Assembly (NCBI GenBank): GCA_002372775.1 | Contig: DFIJ01000078.1 | Location: 6,961-70,960 of the forward strand | DNA from: Christensenella sp. UBA3700 | GTDB lineage: Bacteria > Bacillota > Clostridia > Christensenellales > UBA3700 | DNA length: 64,000 nt | Direction: 5' to 3' | Shown here: piece after piece, positions 42,972 through 51,162 of the stretch | How positions within the stretch are numbered: position 1 is the stretch's first letter | Layout: every line of letters begins with the position of its first letter | Position numbers and translations under genes: made by a program | The notes under the pieces: generated by a model | Seen by the model: only the letters and a program-made list of their open reading frames with translations | Told to the model about the DNA's origin: nothing | Database searches by the model: none

Positions 42972-44234
42972 ATGAAAAAGAAAATTATGGTGGCATCATT
43001 CAGCTTGGTTCTAATGTGCTTAACGGTTAGTTTGGCGTTTATTCCATTTTTGCAAGACAGTGGAAAGACAGTAGACCCAGTAGGTATATCATTAAGTGCT
43101 GATGATCAAGTCGCACAAGAAGTTGTACAAGAAACTGCACAAGAGGAAGAAGTTTCTGGTACATATGAGATCCAAACTCCTGTTATAGCAGAAAATGAAG
43201 ATTCTCAGGCTGTGGATGTAACAGAACCAGTTAATAGTGTAGACGAAGGTGTAGCTACTCTATATTTTGAAAAGGCATTAATTCCAGGTACATCATCATA
43301 TAAATTAACTAAGGCAACACCTACAGCTAAAAAGGTTGTAGCTAATTCTACTGATTCGATAACAGTAATCGGTAAGAATGCATTTTTAAATTGTACAGAC
43401 GTTATTTCAATTGACTTATCTAAGTTAACAGAATTAACAACTATTGAAGAAAAAGCTTTCTTTGGATGTACAAATCTTGAAGAAATTATTATTCCATCTT
43501 CAGTTACAAGTTTTGGTAAATGTGCATTTGAAGGAACTCAATGGCTAGTAGATGCAAGAAAGTCATCAGATAAGGGTTTAGTTATAGTAAATAGAGTACT
43601 TGTAGATGGTTATGCAGCAACAGGTGCTGTTGAAGTACCAAATTTAGTTCAATCTATTTCAGAAGAGGCATTTGCTTACAATAAGACAATGAAGTCATTA
43701 ATGATTGGCTCTGTATCTAATATCCCAGCTAATATGTGTACTGGCTGTAAGGTTTTAGATAAGATTGATATCTCAGGTGCAACTACTATTGGTGCAATGG
43801 CATTCTATAATTGCGCAGCTTTAAAGACAGTATTACTAGGATCAGCACTTACAACAATCAATATGTATGCATTCTCTAATTGTACAAAACTTGAAGAAGT
43901 TTCATTTGAACATGTTACTAACTTAAGCACAATTGGTTATTCAGCATTTGCAGATTGTACAGCATTAAATAAAGTTATTTTCAATATGGACATTGATTTA
44001 ATTGATATCTGTGCATTTGCAAGATGTACAAGACTTGAAACAATTTCTTTCTGTTCTTCACTAGGTGAAGTTGAAGTTAACGAAAATGTTGTAATTAATG
44101 TATTAGTTAAAGATGGTGCATTTGGTGGATGTAAGAACTTAAAGAATATCAATAAATATGCAACAGGAGCTAATGTAGTATTCACATTTGAAGACTTTGC
44201 TTTAAGAGATACATATTATGCAGCACACTCATAA
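42972..44234 (+). CDS. Secreted BspA-like leucine-rich repeat protein
   Basis: 420 residues with a signal peptide (MKKKIMVASFSLVLMCLTVS, then a hydrophobic run to about 25). A low-complexity Val/Gln/Glu linker at about 40-90 is followed by LRR_5/BspA repeats. Units such as VIGKNAFLNCTDVISIDL, EKAFFGCTNLEEIIIP, AFYNCAALKTVLLG and AFSNCTKLEEVSFE recur about every 23 residues from residue 120. Such proteins sit outside the cell and bind host or matrix proteins in gut bacteria. There is no visible cell-wall anchor motif. A GGAGGGG site precedes the start. Confidence 0.88.
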   Translation: MKKKIMVASFSLVLMCLTVSLAFIPFLQDSGKTVDPVGISLSADDQVAQEVVQETAQEEEVSGTYEIQTPVIAENEDSQAVDVTEPVNSVDEGVATLYFEKALIPGTSSYKLTKATPTAKKVVANSTDSITVIGKNAFLNCTDVISIDLSKLTELTTIEEKAFFGCTNLEEIIIPSSVTSFGKCAFEGTQWLVDARKSSDKGLVIVNRVLVDGYAATGAVEVPNLVQSISEEAFAYNKTMKSLMIGSVSNIPANMCTGCKVLDKIDISGATTIGAMAFYNCAALKTVLLGSALTTINMYAFSNCTKLEEVSFEHVTNLSTIGYSAFADCTALNKVIFNMDIDLIDICAFARCTRLETISFCSSLGEVEVNENVVINVLVKDGAFGGCKNLKNINKYATGANVVFTFEDFALRDTYYAAHS

Positions 44235-44253
44235 TAAATAATAGTAAAGATAC

Positions 44254-44290
44254 AAAGAGGTATCATGTTAAAATGGTACCTCTTTTTTTT
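44254..44290 (+). terminator. Terminator after the LRR gene
   Basis: An 11-bp stem (AAGAGGTATCA / TGGTACCTCTT with one G-T pair), a loop of about 8 bases and a long T run. Confidence 0.9.
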
Positions 44291-44313
44291 ATGTTTATAG
44301 TACAATTATCAAT

Positions 44314-45249
44314 ATGAATAAAAAACAAATAAAAAACGTATTATTCTTGCTTGCTACCGCAGTCATCTGGGGTATAGCGTTCGTGTCGCAAAGGTCGGCC
44401 GCAACATCCTCAATGGGTGCATTTACTTTTAATGGTATAAGATACTTAATGGGCGGAATTGCATTAATTCCTGCGGTTTTTGTTTTTAGAGCAATAGATA
44501 AGAAAAAGGGAGTATACAAAGATTTATCTTTGGCGGAATATAAGGCATATAACATAAACACTGTTAAATACGGTTTAATATCAGGCTTTATTTTGATTGT
44601 TGCTTCTATTCTTCAACAAAAAGGTATTGAGGGAATGTCCTCTGGTAAAGCTGGATTTATTACAGCTTTATATATAATATTTACTCCTATCTTTGGAATA
44701 TTCTTCCATAGAAAACCATCAAGTATTATCTGGATAGCAGCACCTCTTGCTATTATCGGAATGTTTATGTTGTGTATGGTTGGGGAGAGTTTTGTATTTA
44801 CAAAATATGAAATATTTGTATTGTTGTGTTCATTTGCTTTTACAGCACATATACTATACCTATCTCACATTACTCCAAAATGCGACGTTATAAAGCTTTG
44901 CTGCATTCAGTATTTATTTTCAGGTACTTTATCAAGTATAGCTATGTTTATATTTGAGACTCCAAGTATAGATGTAATAAAAGATTGTATTCCTCAGCTT
45001 TTATATTCAGGTTTAATGTCAGCCGGACTTGGTTATACATTTAATGCTCTTGGCCAAAGAAACTTCTCACCAACTATTGCTGCAATGATTCTTTGTTTAG
45101 AATCTCCTATTTCTGCTATTGCTGGATGGGTTATACTAAAAGAGAGCTTATCACTTGTACAATGGCTTGGATGTTTAGTAATGTTAATTGCTATTGTAAT
45201 CGCTCAAATACCAACAAATAAGAATAAACAACAAGAGAATAAGGAATAA
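44314..45249 (+). CDS. EamA/DMT-family transporter
   Basis: 311 residues with ten predicted helices in two EamA halves. ATAVIWGIAFVSQRSA near 15, the GKAGFITALYIIFTPIFGIF segment near 110, GLGYTFNALGQRNFSPTIAAMI near 242 and the terminal GWVILKESLSLVQWLGCLVML are family features. Substrates vary (amino acids, metabolites). Only a TACAAT box at 44301-44306 precedes the ATG and there is no ribosome site, so it may be leaderless. It is one base from the thiN start, so it may carry a thiamine-related compound, but that rests on position only. Confidence 0.85.
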   Translation: MNKKQIKNVLFLLATAVIWGIAFVSQRSAATSSMGAFTFNGIRYLMGGIALIPAVFVFRAIDKKKGVYKDLSLAEYKAYNINTVKYGLISGFILIVASILQQKGIEGMSSGKAGFITALYIIFTPIFGIFFHRKPSSIIWIAAPLAIIGMFMLCMVGESFVFTKYEIFVLLCSFAFTAHILYLSHITPKCDVIKLCCIQYLFSGTLSSIAMFIFETPSIDVIKDCIPQLLYSGLMSAGLGYTFNALGQRNFSPTIAAMILCLESPISAIAGWVILKESLSLVQWLGCLVMLIAIVIAQIPTNKNKQQENKE

Positions 45250-45250
45250 C

Positions 45251-45850
45251 ATGAAAGCTGCTATAGTTTTAAAATCACCTAATGAAATTGCTCAAATTGA
45301 GGAAGAATATATAATAGCTGCAGATGCAGGATATTTATCTTGTGTTAAACAAAATAAGAAAGTAGCTATAGCTATTGGTGATTTTGATTCAGCAAATATT
45401 CCAAATGATTTAGATGTTATAAAACTTAATGTAGAGAAAGATGTTACAGATGGTGAAGCTGCATTAGATTTAGCAATAGAAAAAGGTTTTAAAGAAATTT
45501 CAATATATGGACTTGGCGGCGGAAAAATTGATCATATTTTATGTAATTTAGCATTACTTGCTAGAGGATATAACAAAGGTGCTCGTGTAATCGCAAAAGA
45601 GCCTAATTGTGATATCTATTATTCGGAGACGGGCAAATTCTCATTTGATGCAATAAAAGGGCGTGATTTCTCTATTATCGCCTTTGGAGATAATGCTGTT
45701 GTATCTAATGGGGTAGGATGTAAATATAAAATAGATAATATTGAATTATCTAAGTATAATTTAGGTCAAGGCATTTCAAATAAAGCTCAAGAAGATTTTG
45801 TATCATTTGATATTTTAAAAGGTTCAGTTTTAATTTTCATATATAAATAA
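45251..45850 (+). CDS. thiN: Thiamine pyrophosphokinase
   Basis: A 199-residue enzyme that converts thiamine to thiamine pyrophosphate with ATP. Motifs AADAGYLS near 24, AIGDFDSA near 42, EKDVTDGEAALDLAI near 58 and GLGGGKIDHILCNLALL near 80 are the catalytic domain, and the second half is the beta-sandwich binding domain. It is convergent with the thiT-like transporter, which a TPP riboswitch controls. thiN has no riboswitch of its own. A salvage strategy (import plus phosphorylation) is likely. Confidence 0.93.
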   Translation: MKAAIVLKSPNEIAQIEEEYIIAADAGYLSCVKQNKKVAIAIGDFDSANIPNDLDVIKLNVEKDVTDGEAALDLAIEKGFKEISIYGLGGGKIDHILCNLALLARGYNKGARVIAKEPNCDIYYSETGKFSFDAIKGRDFSIIAFGDNAVVSNGVGCKYKIDNIELSKYNLGQGISNKAQEDFVSFDILKGSVLIFIYK

Positions 45851-45857
45851 AAGCAGA

Positions 45858-45884
45858 GACGACCCACGCGTTTTGTGGATCGTC
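45858..45884. repeat. Inverted repeat between convergent thiN and thiT
   Basis: 10-bp arms with one mismatch (GACGACCCAC / GTGGATCGTC). There is no T-tract on either side, so it is a weak terminator at best. Confidence 0.35.
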
Positions 45885-45918
45885 CTGACTAAAATAAGAA
45901 TATGGTATATAAGATTAC

Positions 45919-46917
45919 TTATTTTGCATCTGCAATATAAGTAGTATCTTCATTTGTGTCATTTATAACTGGTTTTTCAGTTAATGTAATCATATTGATT
46001 TGGTTAATAAATAATTTGCTTCTTAGTAGGAAGTAACCAAATACCATAGAGATGATTCCGTCGATAGGTACATAAGCGATGTTGTATACAAAGCTGTATG
46101 TCCAAATGCTTGTGAAGTTTTCTGGCATCCATGAGCCGAAGAATACAGCACCTGAAATAAAGTGTGATAGGAATCTAAATACAACACCTACAGCAAGACC
46201 AACAATTAGAGAAATTGATGGATTCTTAATAATCTTTTTGAACATACCGCCAAATAGTCCAATGAAACCAAATGGGATAATATAATCTAAGAAGAATTGT
46301 AAGATATGATAGAAATATGGGTCTTGGATAAATTGTAATAAACCAAATGCTACGCCAACTAAAGTTCCTTTCTTACATCCAAAGATATATGAATATAAAG
46401 CAATAGGAAGAAGAGAAGCAACCGTAATCGAACCACCATATGGTCCTTTGAATAATCTAATATAAGATAATCCAAATGCAAGCGCTAATAAGATGCCTGC
46501 GTATGCAATTGATCTTGTTTGGTATTTTAAGTCTGTATGTTTTTCTTTATCAAAGATAAAAGGAAGAACAATAAGCATTGCAGCAAATAAAATTGTCATA
46601 ATAACAGTTAATGCCATAAATGGAACTGTTTCTATGTATTCACGGCAATCCATTTCTTTAAAAGTGCCATCTTTGATTGCAATAGCGATATTTGCGGCGA
46701 TGATTGAAGCGCTAAATGCGATTAGTGTATATACGCTGATCTTAGTGCTTAGAACGAATGAATCCTTCTTTACGAAGAAAACTACTAGATTTGCAACTAG
46801 TAGAATGCCAAGTAAGGAAAGTAAACATACAAGTTCAATTCCACGTGTTGATGATACATTGAAGTAGTTTGTGTAGCTAGCTTCATCTGCAGCAACTAAA
46901 AATAATGATTGAAACAT
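45919..46917 (-). CDS. thiT: Thiamine transporter ThiT (ECF S component) with extra N-terminal membrane domain
   Basis: 332 residues from ATG 46917 (AAAGGAGAT site). The C-terminal ~200 residues match ThiT: GGSITVASLLPIALYSYIFG, GVAFGLLQFIQDPYFYHILQ, FFLDYIIPFGFIGLFGGM and RFLSHFISGAVFF. The N-terminal ~130 residues add three to four further helices not in classic ThiT (about 190 residues). The longer frame that starts at 46983 lies inside the riboswitch and is not credible. It imports thiamine with an ECF A/T module, which is not in this window. TPP riboswitch control supports the role. Confidence 0.9.
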   Translation of the reverse strand: MFQSLFLVAADEASYTNYFNVSSTRGIELVCLLSLLGILLVANLVVFFVKKDSFVLSTKISVYTLIAFSASIIAANIAIAIKDGTFKEMDCREYIETVPFMALTVIMTILFAAMLIVLPFIFDKEKHTDLKYQTRSIAYAGILLALAFGLSYIRLFKGPYGGSITVASLLPIALYSYIFGCKKGTLVGVAFGLLQFIQDPYFYHILQFFLDYIIPFGFIGLFGGMFKKIIKNPSISLIVGLAVGVVFRFLSHFISGAVFFGSWMPENFTSIWTYSFVYNIAYVPIDGIISMVFGYFLLRSKLFINQINMITLTEKPVINDTNEDTTYIADAK

Positions 46918-46943
46918 AAAAAAATCTCCTTTGGCTAAGGAGA
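46918..46943 (-). terminator. Riboswitch expression platform: terminator hairpin that also hides the SD
   Basis: Minus strand TCTCCTT-AGCCA-AAGGAGA (46943-46925) is followed by seven Ts and then the ATG. The 3' arm is the Shine-Dalgarno itself, so forming the hairpin both ends transcription and blocks ribosome binding. Confidence 0.75.
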
Positions 46944-46970
46944 ACTTGTAATAGTATGGGAATATATTAA

Positions 46971-47040
46971 CTTCCTTTCGCAAGTATTAACTTGACCAAG
47001 TTCAAAGGGTATTATCTCAGCCTATAAGGCACCCCTAGCC
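46971..47040 (-). promoter_or_regulatory. TPP riboswitch (thi-box) controlling thiT
   Basis: On the minus strand the conserved blocks appear in order: GGGGTGCC, then GGCTGAGA, then ACCCTTTGAACTTGGTC and TTAATACTTGCGAAAGGAAG. These are the diagnostic thi-box elements of the TPP aptamer (pyrimidine-sensor CUGAGA and the ACCCUUUGAACCUG block). It lies directly upstream of thiT. TPP binding is expected to favour the terminator/SD hairpin at 46918-46943. Confidence 0.95.
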
Positions 47041-47047
47041 ATTAATA

Positions 47048-47076
47048 AATATATAGCAAACCAATTTTATTGTCAA
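47048..47076 (-). promoter_or_regulatory. Promoter of the thiT riboswitch transcript
   Basis: On the minus strand: TTGACA (47076-47071), a 17-bp spacer and TATATT (47053-47048), just upstream of the aptamer. Its -35 abuts the -35 of the divergent promoter at 47077. Confidence 0.7.
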
Positions 47077-47105
47077 TTGTAATTTTTTACCATTTAAAGT
47101 ATAAT
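47077..47105 (+). promoter_or_regulatory. Promoter of the ABC-like ATPase gene, leaderless
   Basis: TTGTAA (47077-47082), a 17-bp spacer and TATAAT (47100-47105). The ATG at 47112 is six bases beyond the -10, so transcription should begin at or next to the start codon. No ribosome site is present. Confidence 0.65.
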
Positions 47106-47111
47106 TATTTT

Positions 47112-47978
47112 ATGGCAAAATCCGTTGTAGTAGAAGATTTGTATATGAGATATTTTGGTGGCTATCTAGGGGTAGATATGGCCACTTTTTCTATAAATGG
47201 AGATGGTGTTTTTGCTATATATGGAAAAGCTCAATCTGGAAAAAGTACAGTTTTAAGATGTATCGCTGGACTTGAAAAATATCAAGGCAAAATTGAGCTT
47301 AGTGAAATTAAAGATATTGTATATTCATTTGATACTAAATCTTTAAAGATGTATTCAACAGTTCTGGAGAATTTACTAATACCTTTAAAACTTAGAGGTG
47401 TAGAAAATGCTGAGGATATTGCATTATCTAGATTGAAAAAATATGGGATAGAAGATCTTAAAGATAAAAAGGTTAGAGAATTATCATTAGATGAAAAGTC
47501 TATTGTAGTAATTGCAAGATGTTTTGAAAGAGATGCAGATTTATATCTTTTAGATGATGTGCTAAAGAATATAGATGATAGACATGACGAGATATTAAAT
47601 ATTCTAAAAGATGATGTGAAAGGCAAGATGGTTGTATTTGCAACAAGCAATATTGATGATGCTTTTTCTGTATCTGATACAGTATCTATAATGGCATATA
47701 AAAAATATATACAAAGAGGAACAAAAGAAGAATTATTAAAGTGTCCAAAAAGTAGAGAGACTTTAATGGCTCTTAAAAATAGCGGTGTAATAAACACTGA
47801 ATTAAAGAATGATGATAAAGGTTATTATGTTGAAGTTTCAAATCTTAGATTCGATGTAAATGAACCTATCTCCAACATTTATGTTGGAAAAGAAATATCC
47901 TTATCTATTGTTAATGATGAAATTTATAAGGATGTGTATTTTGATAAATCTACAGATTATGTGATTTCAAAGAGGTAA
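47112..47978 (+). CDS. Degenerate ABC-type ATPase
   Basis: 288 residues from ATG 47112 (the frame is open from 47070, but MAKSVVVEDLYMRYFGG is the family-like start). Walker A is intact: GKAQSGKST near 38. The other motifs are altered: the signature reads ELSLDEKS instead of LSGGQ, Walker B is LYLLDDV with Asp in place of the catalytic Glu, and the H-loop His is Asn (FATSNIDD). A TOBE-like tail of about 60 residues follows. It resembles a UgpC/MalK subunit but probably has weak or no ATPase activity. No permease is adjacent. The S41 protease follows by 2 bases. Confidence 0.75.
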   Translation: MAKSVVVEDLYMRYFGGYLGVDMATFSINGDGVFAIYGKAQSGKSTVLRCIAGLEKYQGKIELSEIKDIVYSFDTKSLKMYSTVLENLLIPLKLRGVENAEDIALSRLKKYGIEDLKDKKVRELSLDEKSIVVIARCFERDADLYLLDDVLKNIDDRHDEILNILKDDVKGKMVVFATSNIDDAFSVSDTVSIMAYKKYIQRGTKEELLKCPKSRETLMALKNSGVINTELKNDDKGYYVEVSNLRFDVNEPISNIYVGKEISLSIVNDEIYKDVYFDKSTDYVISKR

Positions 47979-47980
47979 TT

Positions 47981-49405
47981 ATGGAAGATAATAATGTTTT
48001 TGAAGAAAGCCAAAATAAGGAAGTAGTGGAAGTGTCCAGCGATTATATTCCAAAGAAGAAGGCAATTATAATTTGTGTGTCTGTTCTTCTAATATTAGCA
48101 CTTATTGCAGGTGCTGGTGTTGGGGGGTATTTCTTTGGCAAGAGGAATTCTCTTGATGAGAATATGCCTTTAATGGCAGAAGCATATGAAGCCTTCAAAA
48201 AATATTATTATAAAGATATAAATTGGGAAGAGTTCCAAGTTTATGCTACAGCTGCAATGATGACTCAAGTTGATGACTATACTGGGATGTATTTAAATGC
48301 TGAAGTTGAAGCTACAAAAGCTTATGGTTTTTCGTATAATGAAAGTGGTATTAATGAACATATTATTTATTATGTTATGAAAGATTCTCCAGCAGCTACA
48401 ACAAAAGCTACATATCATTATTCTGATTTACAACTTAATAACAAAGAAACAGTTACAGATGATGTCTATATTGAGGAAGGAGATAAGATATACGCGATTA
48501 GTATGGTTAGTCCTACTGCAATAGCACTTTTAGGCTCTGATCCTATAATTGTGCAAGGAATGGAAAAATCGAAATTTAAAGATTTATTAGCTGCGGATGA
48601 AAACGCAATATTTTATATCATAAAGAGTAATGGCGATGATACTTACAACAACGATTTATATACTTTTAGATTAGAAAAAGAATGGCTATCATCTAAAACT
48701 ACAGAATACTATACAGCTGAAGAAATTGGCGATACAACAGGTACTACAGCATTACTAAAGTTTAGAAGTTTTTCAGGTAGTGCAATTAAAGATTTTCATG
48801 CTGCTTGTGAAACTTTTGTTGAAAGCGGTGCAACTAATCTAATATTAGACCTAAGAGGCAATGGTGGTGGTAATGCTACTATTCTAAGTTATGTAGCAGG
48901 TTGCCTATTAAATGGGGCAGATGATACTTCTCTTCCTCTTCTGAAATTAAATTACAATGCAGGATATGGAATATTTAGAACTACATATTTTTCAACAGAT
49001 TTTAAAGGCACATATGGCGATAAAGAATATGAGACTATTAACTTGCCATCTGTTGTTAATAATTTCAAACTTGTTGTTTTATGTGATTCTCAAACAGCAT
49101 CTTCATCAGAAGCATTAATTGGAGCGTTGATGTACTATAACGACATAAAGATAGTTGGTGGCAAAACATATGGAAAAGGTGTTGCTCAAACAATAGTTGA
49201 AATTGGAGATGGCAAGTATTATTTAAATATTACTAATGGTACATACTATATTCCAACAAAAGGCGAAGATGGAAAGATATGTTGGGATGTTACAATTCAT
49301 GGAGTAGGAATTACTCCAGATTCTGAGAATAAGATTTCAAAATCATATAGACCTCTTGTAAACGACTTGTATATTAAGCGTGGATTAGAATTGATTACTG
49401 CTTAA
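47981..49405 (+). CDS. S41 (C-terminal processing) family protease, membrane anchored
   Basis: 474 residues. A cytoplasmic N-terminus and one membrane helix (about 28-50) precede an extracellular part with a divergent PDZ-like region (about 100-210) and the S41 core. The substrate loop ILDLRGNGGGNATI is near 285, the catalytic Ser lies in DSQTASSSEALIGAL near 370, and the Lys is in GKTYGKGVAQT near 395. CtpA-type proteases of this sort trim or degrade envelope proteins. It is coupled to the upstream ATPase (2-base gap) and followed by a terminator. Confidence 0.9.
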   Translation: MEDNNVFEESQNKEVVEVSSDYIPKKKAIIICVSVLLILALIAGAGVGGYFFGKRNSLDENMPLMAEAYEAFKKYYYKDINWEEFQVYATAAMMTQVDDYTGMYLNAEVEATKAYGFSYNESGINEHIIYYVMKDSPAATTKATYHYSDLQLNNKETVTDDVYIEEGDKIYAISMVSPTAIALLGSDPIIVQGMEKSKFKDLLAADENAIFYIIKSNGDDTYNNDLYTFRLEKEWLSSKTTEYYTAEEIGDTTGTTALLKFRSFSGSAIKDFHAACETFVESGATNLILDLRGNGGGNATILSYVAGCLLNGADDTSLPLLKLNYNAGYGIFRTTYFSTDFKGTYGDKEYETINLPSVVNNFKLVVLCDSQTASSSEALIGALMYYNDIKIVGGKTYGKGVAQTIVEIGDGKYYLNITNGTYYIPTKGEDGKICWDVTIHGVGITPDSENKISKSYRPLVNDLYIKRGLELITA

Positions 49406-49446
49406 TAATTGATTTAAATAAATAATTGATATAGAATAATTGTATT

Positions 49447-49482
49447 CAGGGAACCATATTACTATGGGCTCCCTGTTTTTTT
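49447..49482 (+). terminator. Terminator after the S41 gene
   Basis: A stem of CAGGGA (plus CC) against TCCCTG (plus GG), with one mismatch and seven Ts. It overlaps the upstream in-frame start at 49440, which therefore is not used. Confidence 0.8.
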
Positions 49483-49496
49483 ATTTGCGAGGCATT

Positions 49497-50165
49497 ATGA
49501 AAACTTATCTAAAAATCTTACTATGTTTAGTAATAGTTGGAGTAATAGCTGCAGGGGGCTTTACATTCTATGTATTTTTTGTTGAAAAGGAACTTGGAGA
49601 TGAGTATATATTCAAGTTTTCTACAACACTTCAAACTATCAATGAATTATCCTTTGATGCTGATTTTTCATATATAAATTCTATGCAAGATTTTAGCGTT
49701 TCTTGCAAGGAAGAAATTAATGGAAAAACTAGCAATTATTCTCTTAAAAAACAAGGTCAAGATTCAACATTTTTTATGGAGTATAAAGGGGATGATATGA
49801 CTATAGATTTCTATATAGAAGATACAAAGTATCTTATCTCTCAAAATGGAGCTATTGAAGAGGTTGGTCAAGGAGTCTTTTATGAGAGTGTTTTATTATA
49901 CTTTAAAAAGGTGATGCCACTAGAGGAAATTGATGGTAAATATTATCTTATAAAAGCAGATAAAATGAAGGATATTAACCATGTGTTACAAAAGGGAAGT
50001 AACCTTACTTTTGTTAATAAATCAGATAGCGAAGAATACGATCTTTGCTACGATTATTACTCAAATAAGATTGTTTCTTACAAACTCAATTATTTACAAA
50101 TAAATAGCGGAATTTCTTTTCCTTATTCTGTGTGTTATGTGCTAAACTTATCACTAGGTAAGTGA
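49497..50165 (+). CDS. Secreted or membrane-anchored protein, unknown function
   Basis: 222 residues from ATG 49497 (GCGAGG site). The longer frame from 49440 crosses a terminator. The N-terminus is a signal or anchor helix (MKTYLKILLCLVIVGVIAA and beyond). The rest has a beta-rich look with Tyr/Asp/Lys-rich segments and no recognised domain; LolA/LppX-like lipoprotein carriers have a similar look, but I would not assign one. The next gene begins at GTG overlapping its stop. Confidence 0.55.
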   Translation: MKTYLKILLCLVIVGVIAAGGFTFYVFFVEKELGDEYIFKFSTTLQTINELSFDADFSYINSMQDFSVSCKEEINGKTSNYSLKKQGQDSTFFMEYKGDDMTIDFYIEDTKYLISQNGAIEEVGQGVFYESVLLYFKKVMPLEEIDGKYYLIKADKMKDINHVLQKGSNLTFVNKSDSEEYDLCYDYYSNKIVSYKLNYLQINSGISFPYSVCYVLNLSLGK

Positions 50166-51085
50166 GAGTGAAAAAAGAAAGCCTAAAATATAGATTTTTT
50201 AATCCTAGTTTGTTTACTATAGTCGTTGTATATATAGCAACGATTATTTTAGTTGCTATTAGTATTAAGAATGCTATTGCTAGTGATACATCTGCTAGTG
50301 CAATTGTAGTTTATGTCTTGTCTTTCATTATTTTGCCATATGCGATATATCTTGGTGTAAGATTGTATCCACACGTAAAAGAGAGAATTATTCGTTTTAT
50401 AAAGATGAGCGATACATTGTCTTTAATGCTAGACAATTATGGTTACAGAACAATTGTGTTCACATTCTTCTCATTTGCAGCTACTGTAATATTCGTCTTA
50501 TACAACATCGCACTTGCATTTATATTCCATGTAGGCTGGTATGGAGCACTTGCAGGTTATTATACCTTCTTGTCTATCTTAAGTGCTCATAACTTGATTA
50601 GATTCAAGGATTCAAAATATTCACAAAGTAGTTTAATTATCTCATTAAAAACATACAGAAACGACGGCATATTGTTATGTATCGCTATTGCATTTATTGA
50701 GGTAATTATCATTCTTGTTGTATCTCAAGGAAAGTCATTCTCAACAACAAATATGACTATGGCTGTTTATGTAACAGCATTATATGCATTTATAAAGATG
50801 GCTATATCAATAGCCAATTTCGTAAAGGCAAGAAAGCAACATGACTATATTATTCGTGCAATTAAGAACACTAATTTAGCTGCTGCACTTGTTTCAATTT
50901 TTGCTCTTCAAACATCAATGTTAAAACAATATGCGCCAGAAGATGCTGTAAGATATGTAACAATTTGGAATTCAGCAACAGGCGGTGTAGTATGCGCCAT
51001 AATACTAGCAATAGGCATATTTATGATAGTTATTGGTCAAAAAGAATTAAACAAATTTAAAATACCTAAGCCTAAAAAGCAATAA
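50162..51085 (+). CDS. Multi-pass membrane protein, unknown function
   Basis: 307 residues with about seven to eight hydrophobic helices. A GTG start overlaps the previous stop (GTGA), with a second GTG two codons later. Basic residues are at both ends. I recognise no family; the absence of gaps suggests co-function with the 49497 product. A promoter for asnA follows. Confidence 0.6.
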   Translation: MRVKKESLKYRFFNPSLFTIVVVYIATIILVAISIKNAIASDTSASAIVVYVLSFIILPYAIYLGVRLYPHVKERIIRFIKMSDTLSLMLDNYGYRTIVFTFFSFAATVIFVLYNIALAFIFHVGWYGALAGYYTFLSILSAHNLIRFKDSKYSQSSLIISLKTYRNDGILLCIAIAFIEVIIILVVSQGKSFSTTNMTMAVYVTALYAFIKMAISIANFVKARKQHDYIIRAIKNTNLAAALVSIFALQTSMLKQYAPEDAVRYVTIWNSATGGVVCAIILAIGIFMIVIGQKELNKFKIPKPKKQ

Positions 51086-51092
51086 AGTTTTG

Positions 51093-51121
51093 TTGTAATT
51101 TATAGCGCAATTTTATATAAT
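51093..51121 (+). promoter_or_regulatory. Promoter of asnA
   Basis: TTGTAA (51093-51098), a 17-bp spacer and TATAAT (51116-51121). The spacer holds GCGCAATTTT, also seen in the degV promoter. Confidence 0.7.
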
Positions 51122-51162
51122 ATTTTTATTATTTAATTTCGGGAATTAAAAGTGAGGCTTTT

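Noticed and set aside
45858-45884. Strong bidirectional terminator between thiN and thiT
   Set aside because: A stem is present but no T-tract on either strand, so it is listed only as an inverted repeat.
46918-46983. Upstream extension of thiT
   Set aside because: These codons overlap the riboswitch aptamer end and the expression platform. The SD is directly before ATG 46917.
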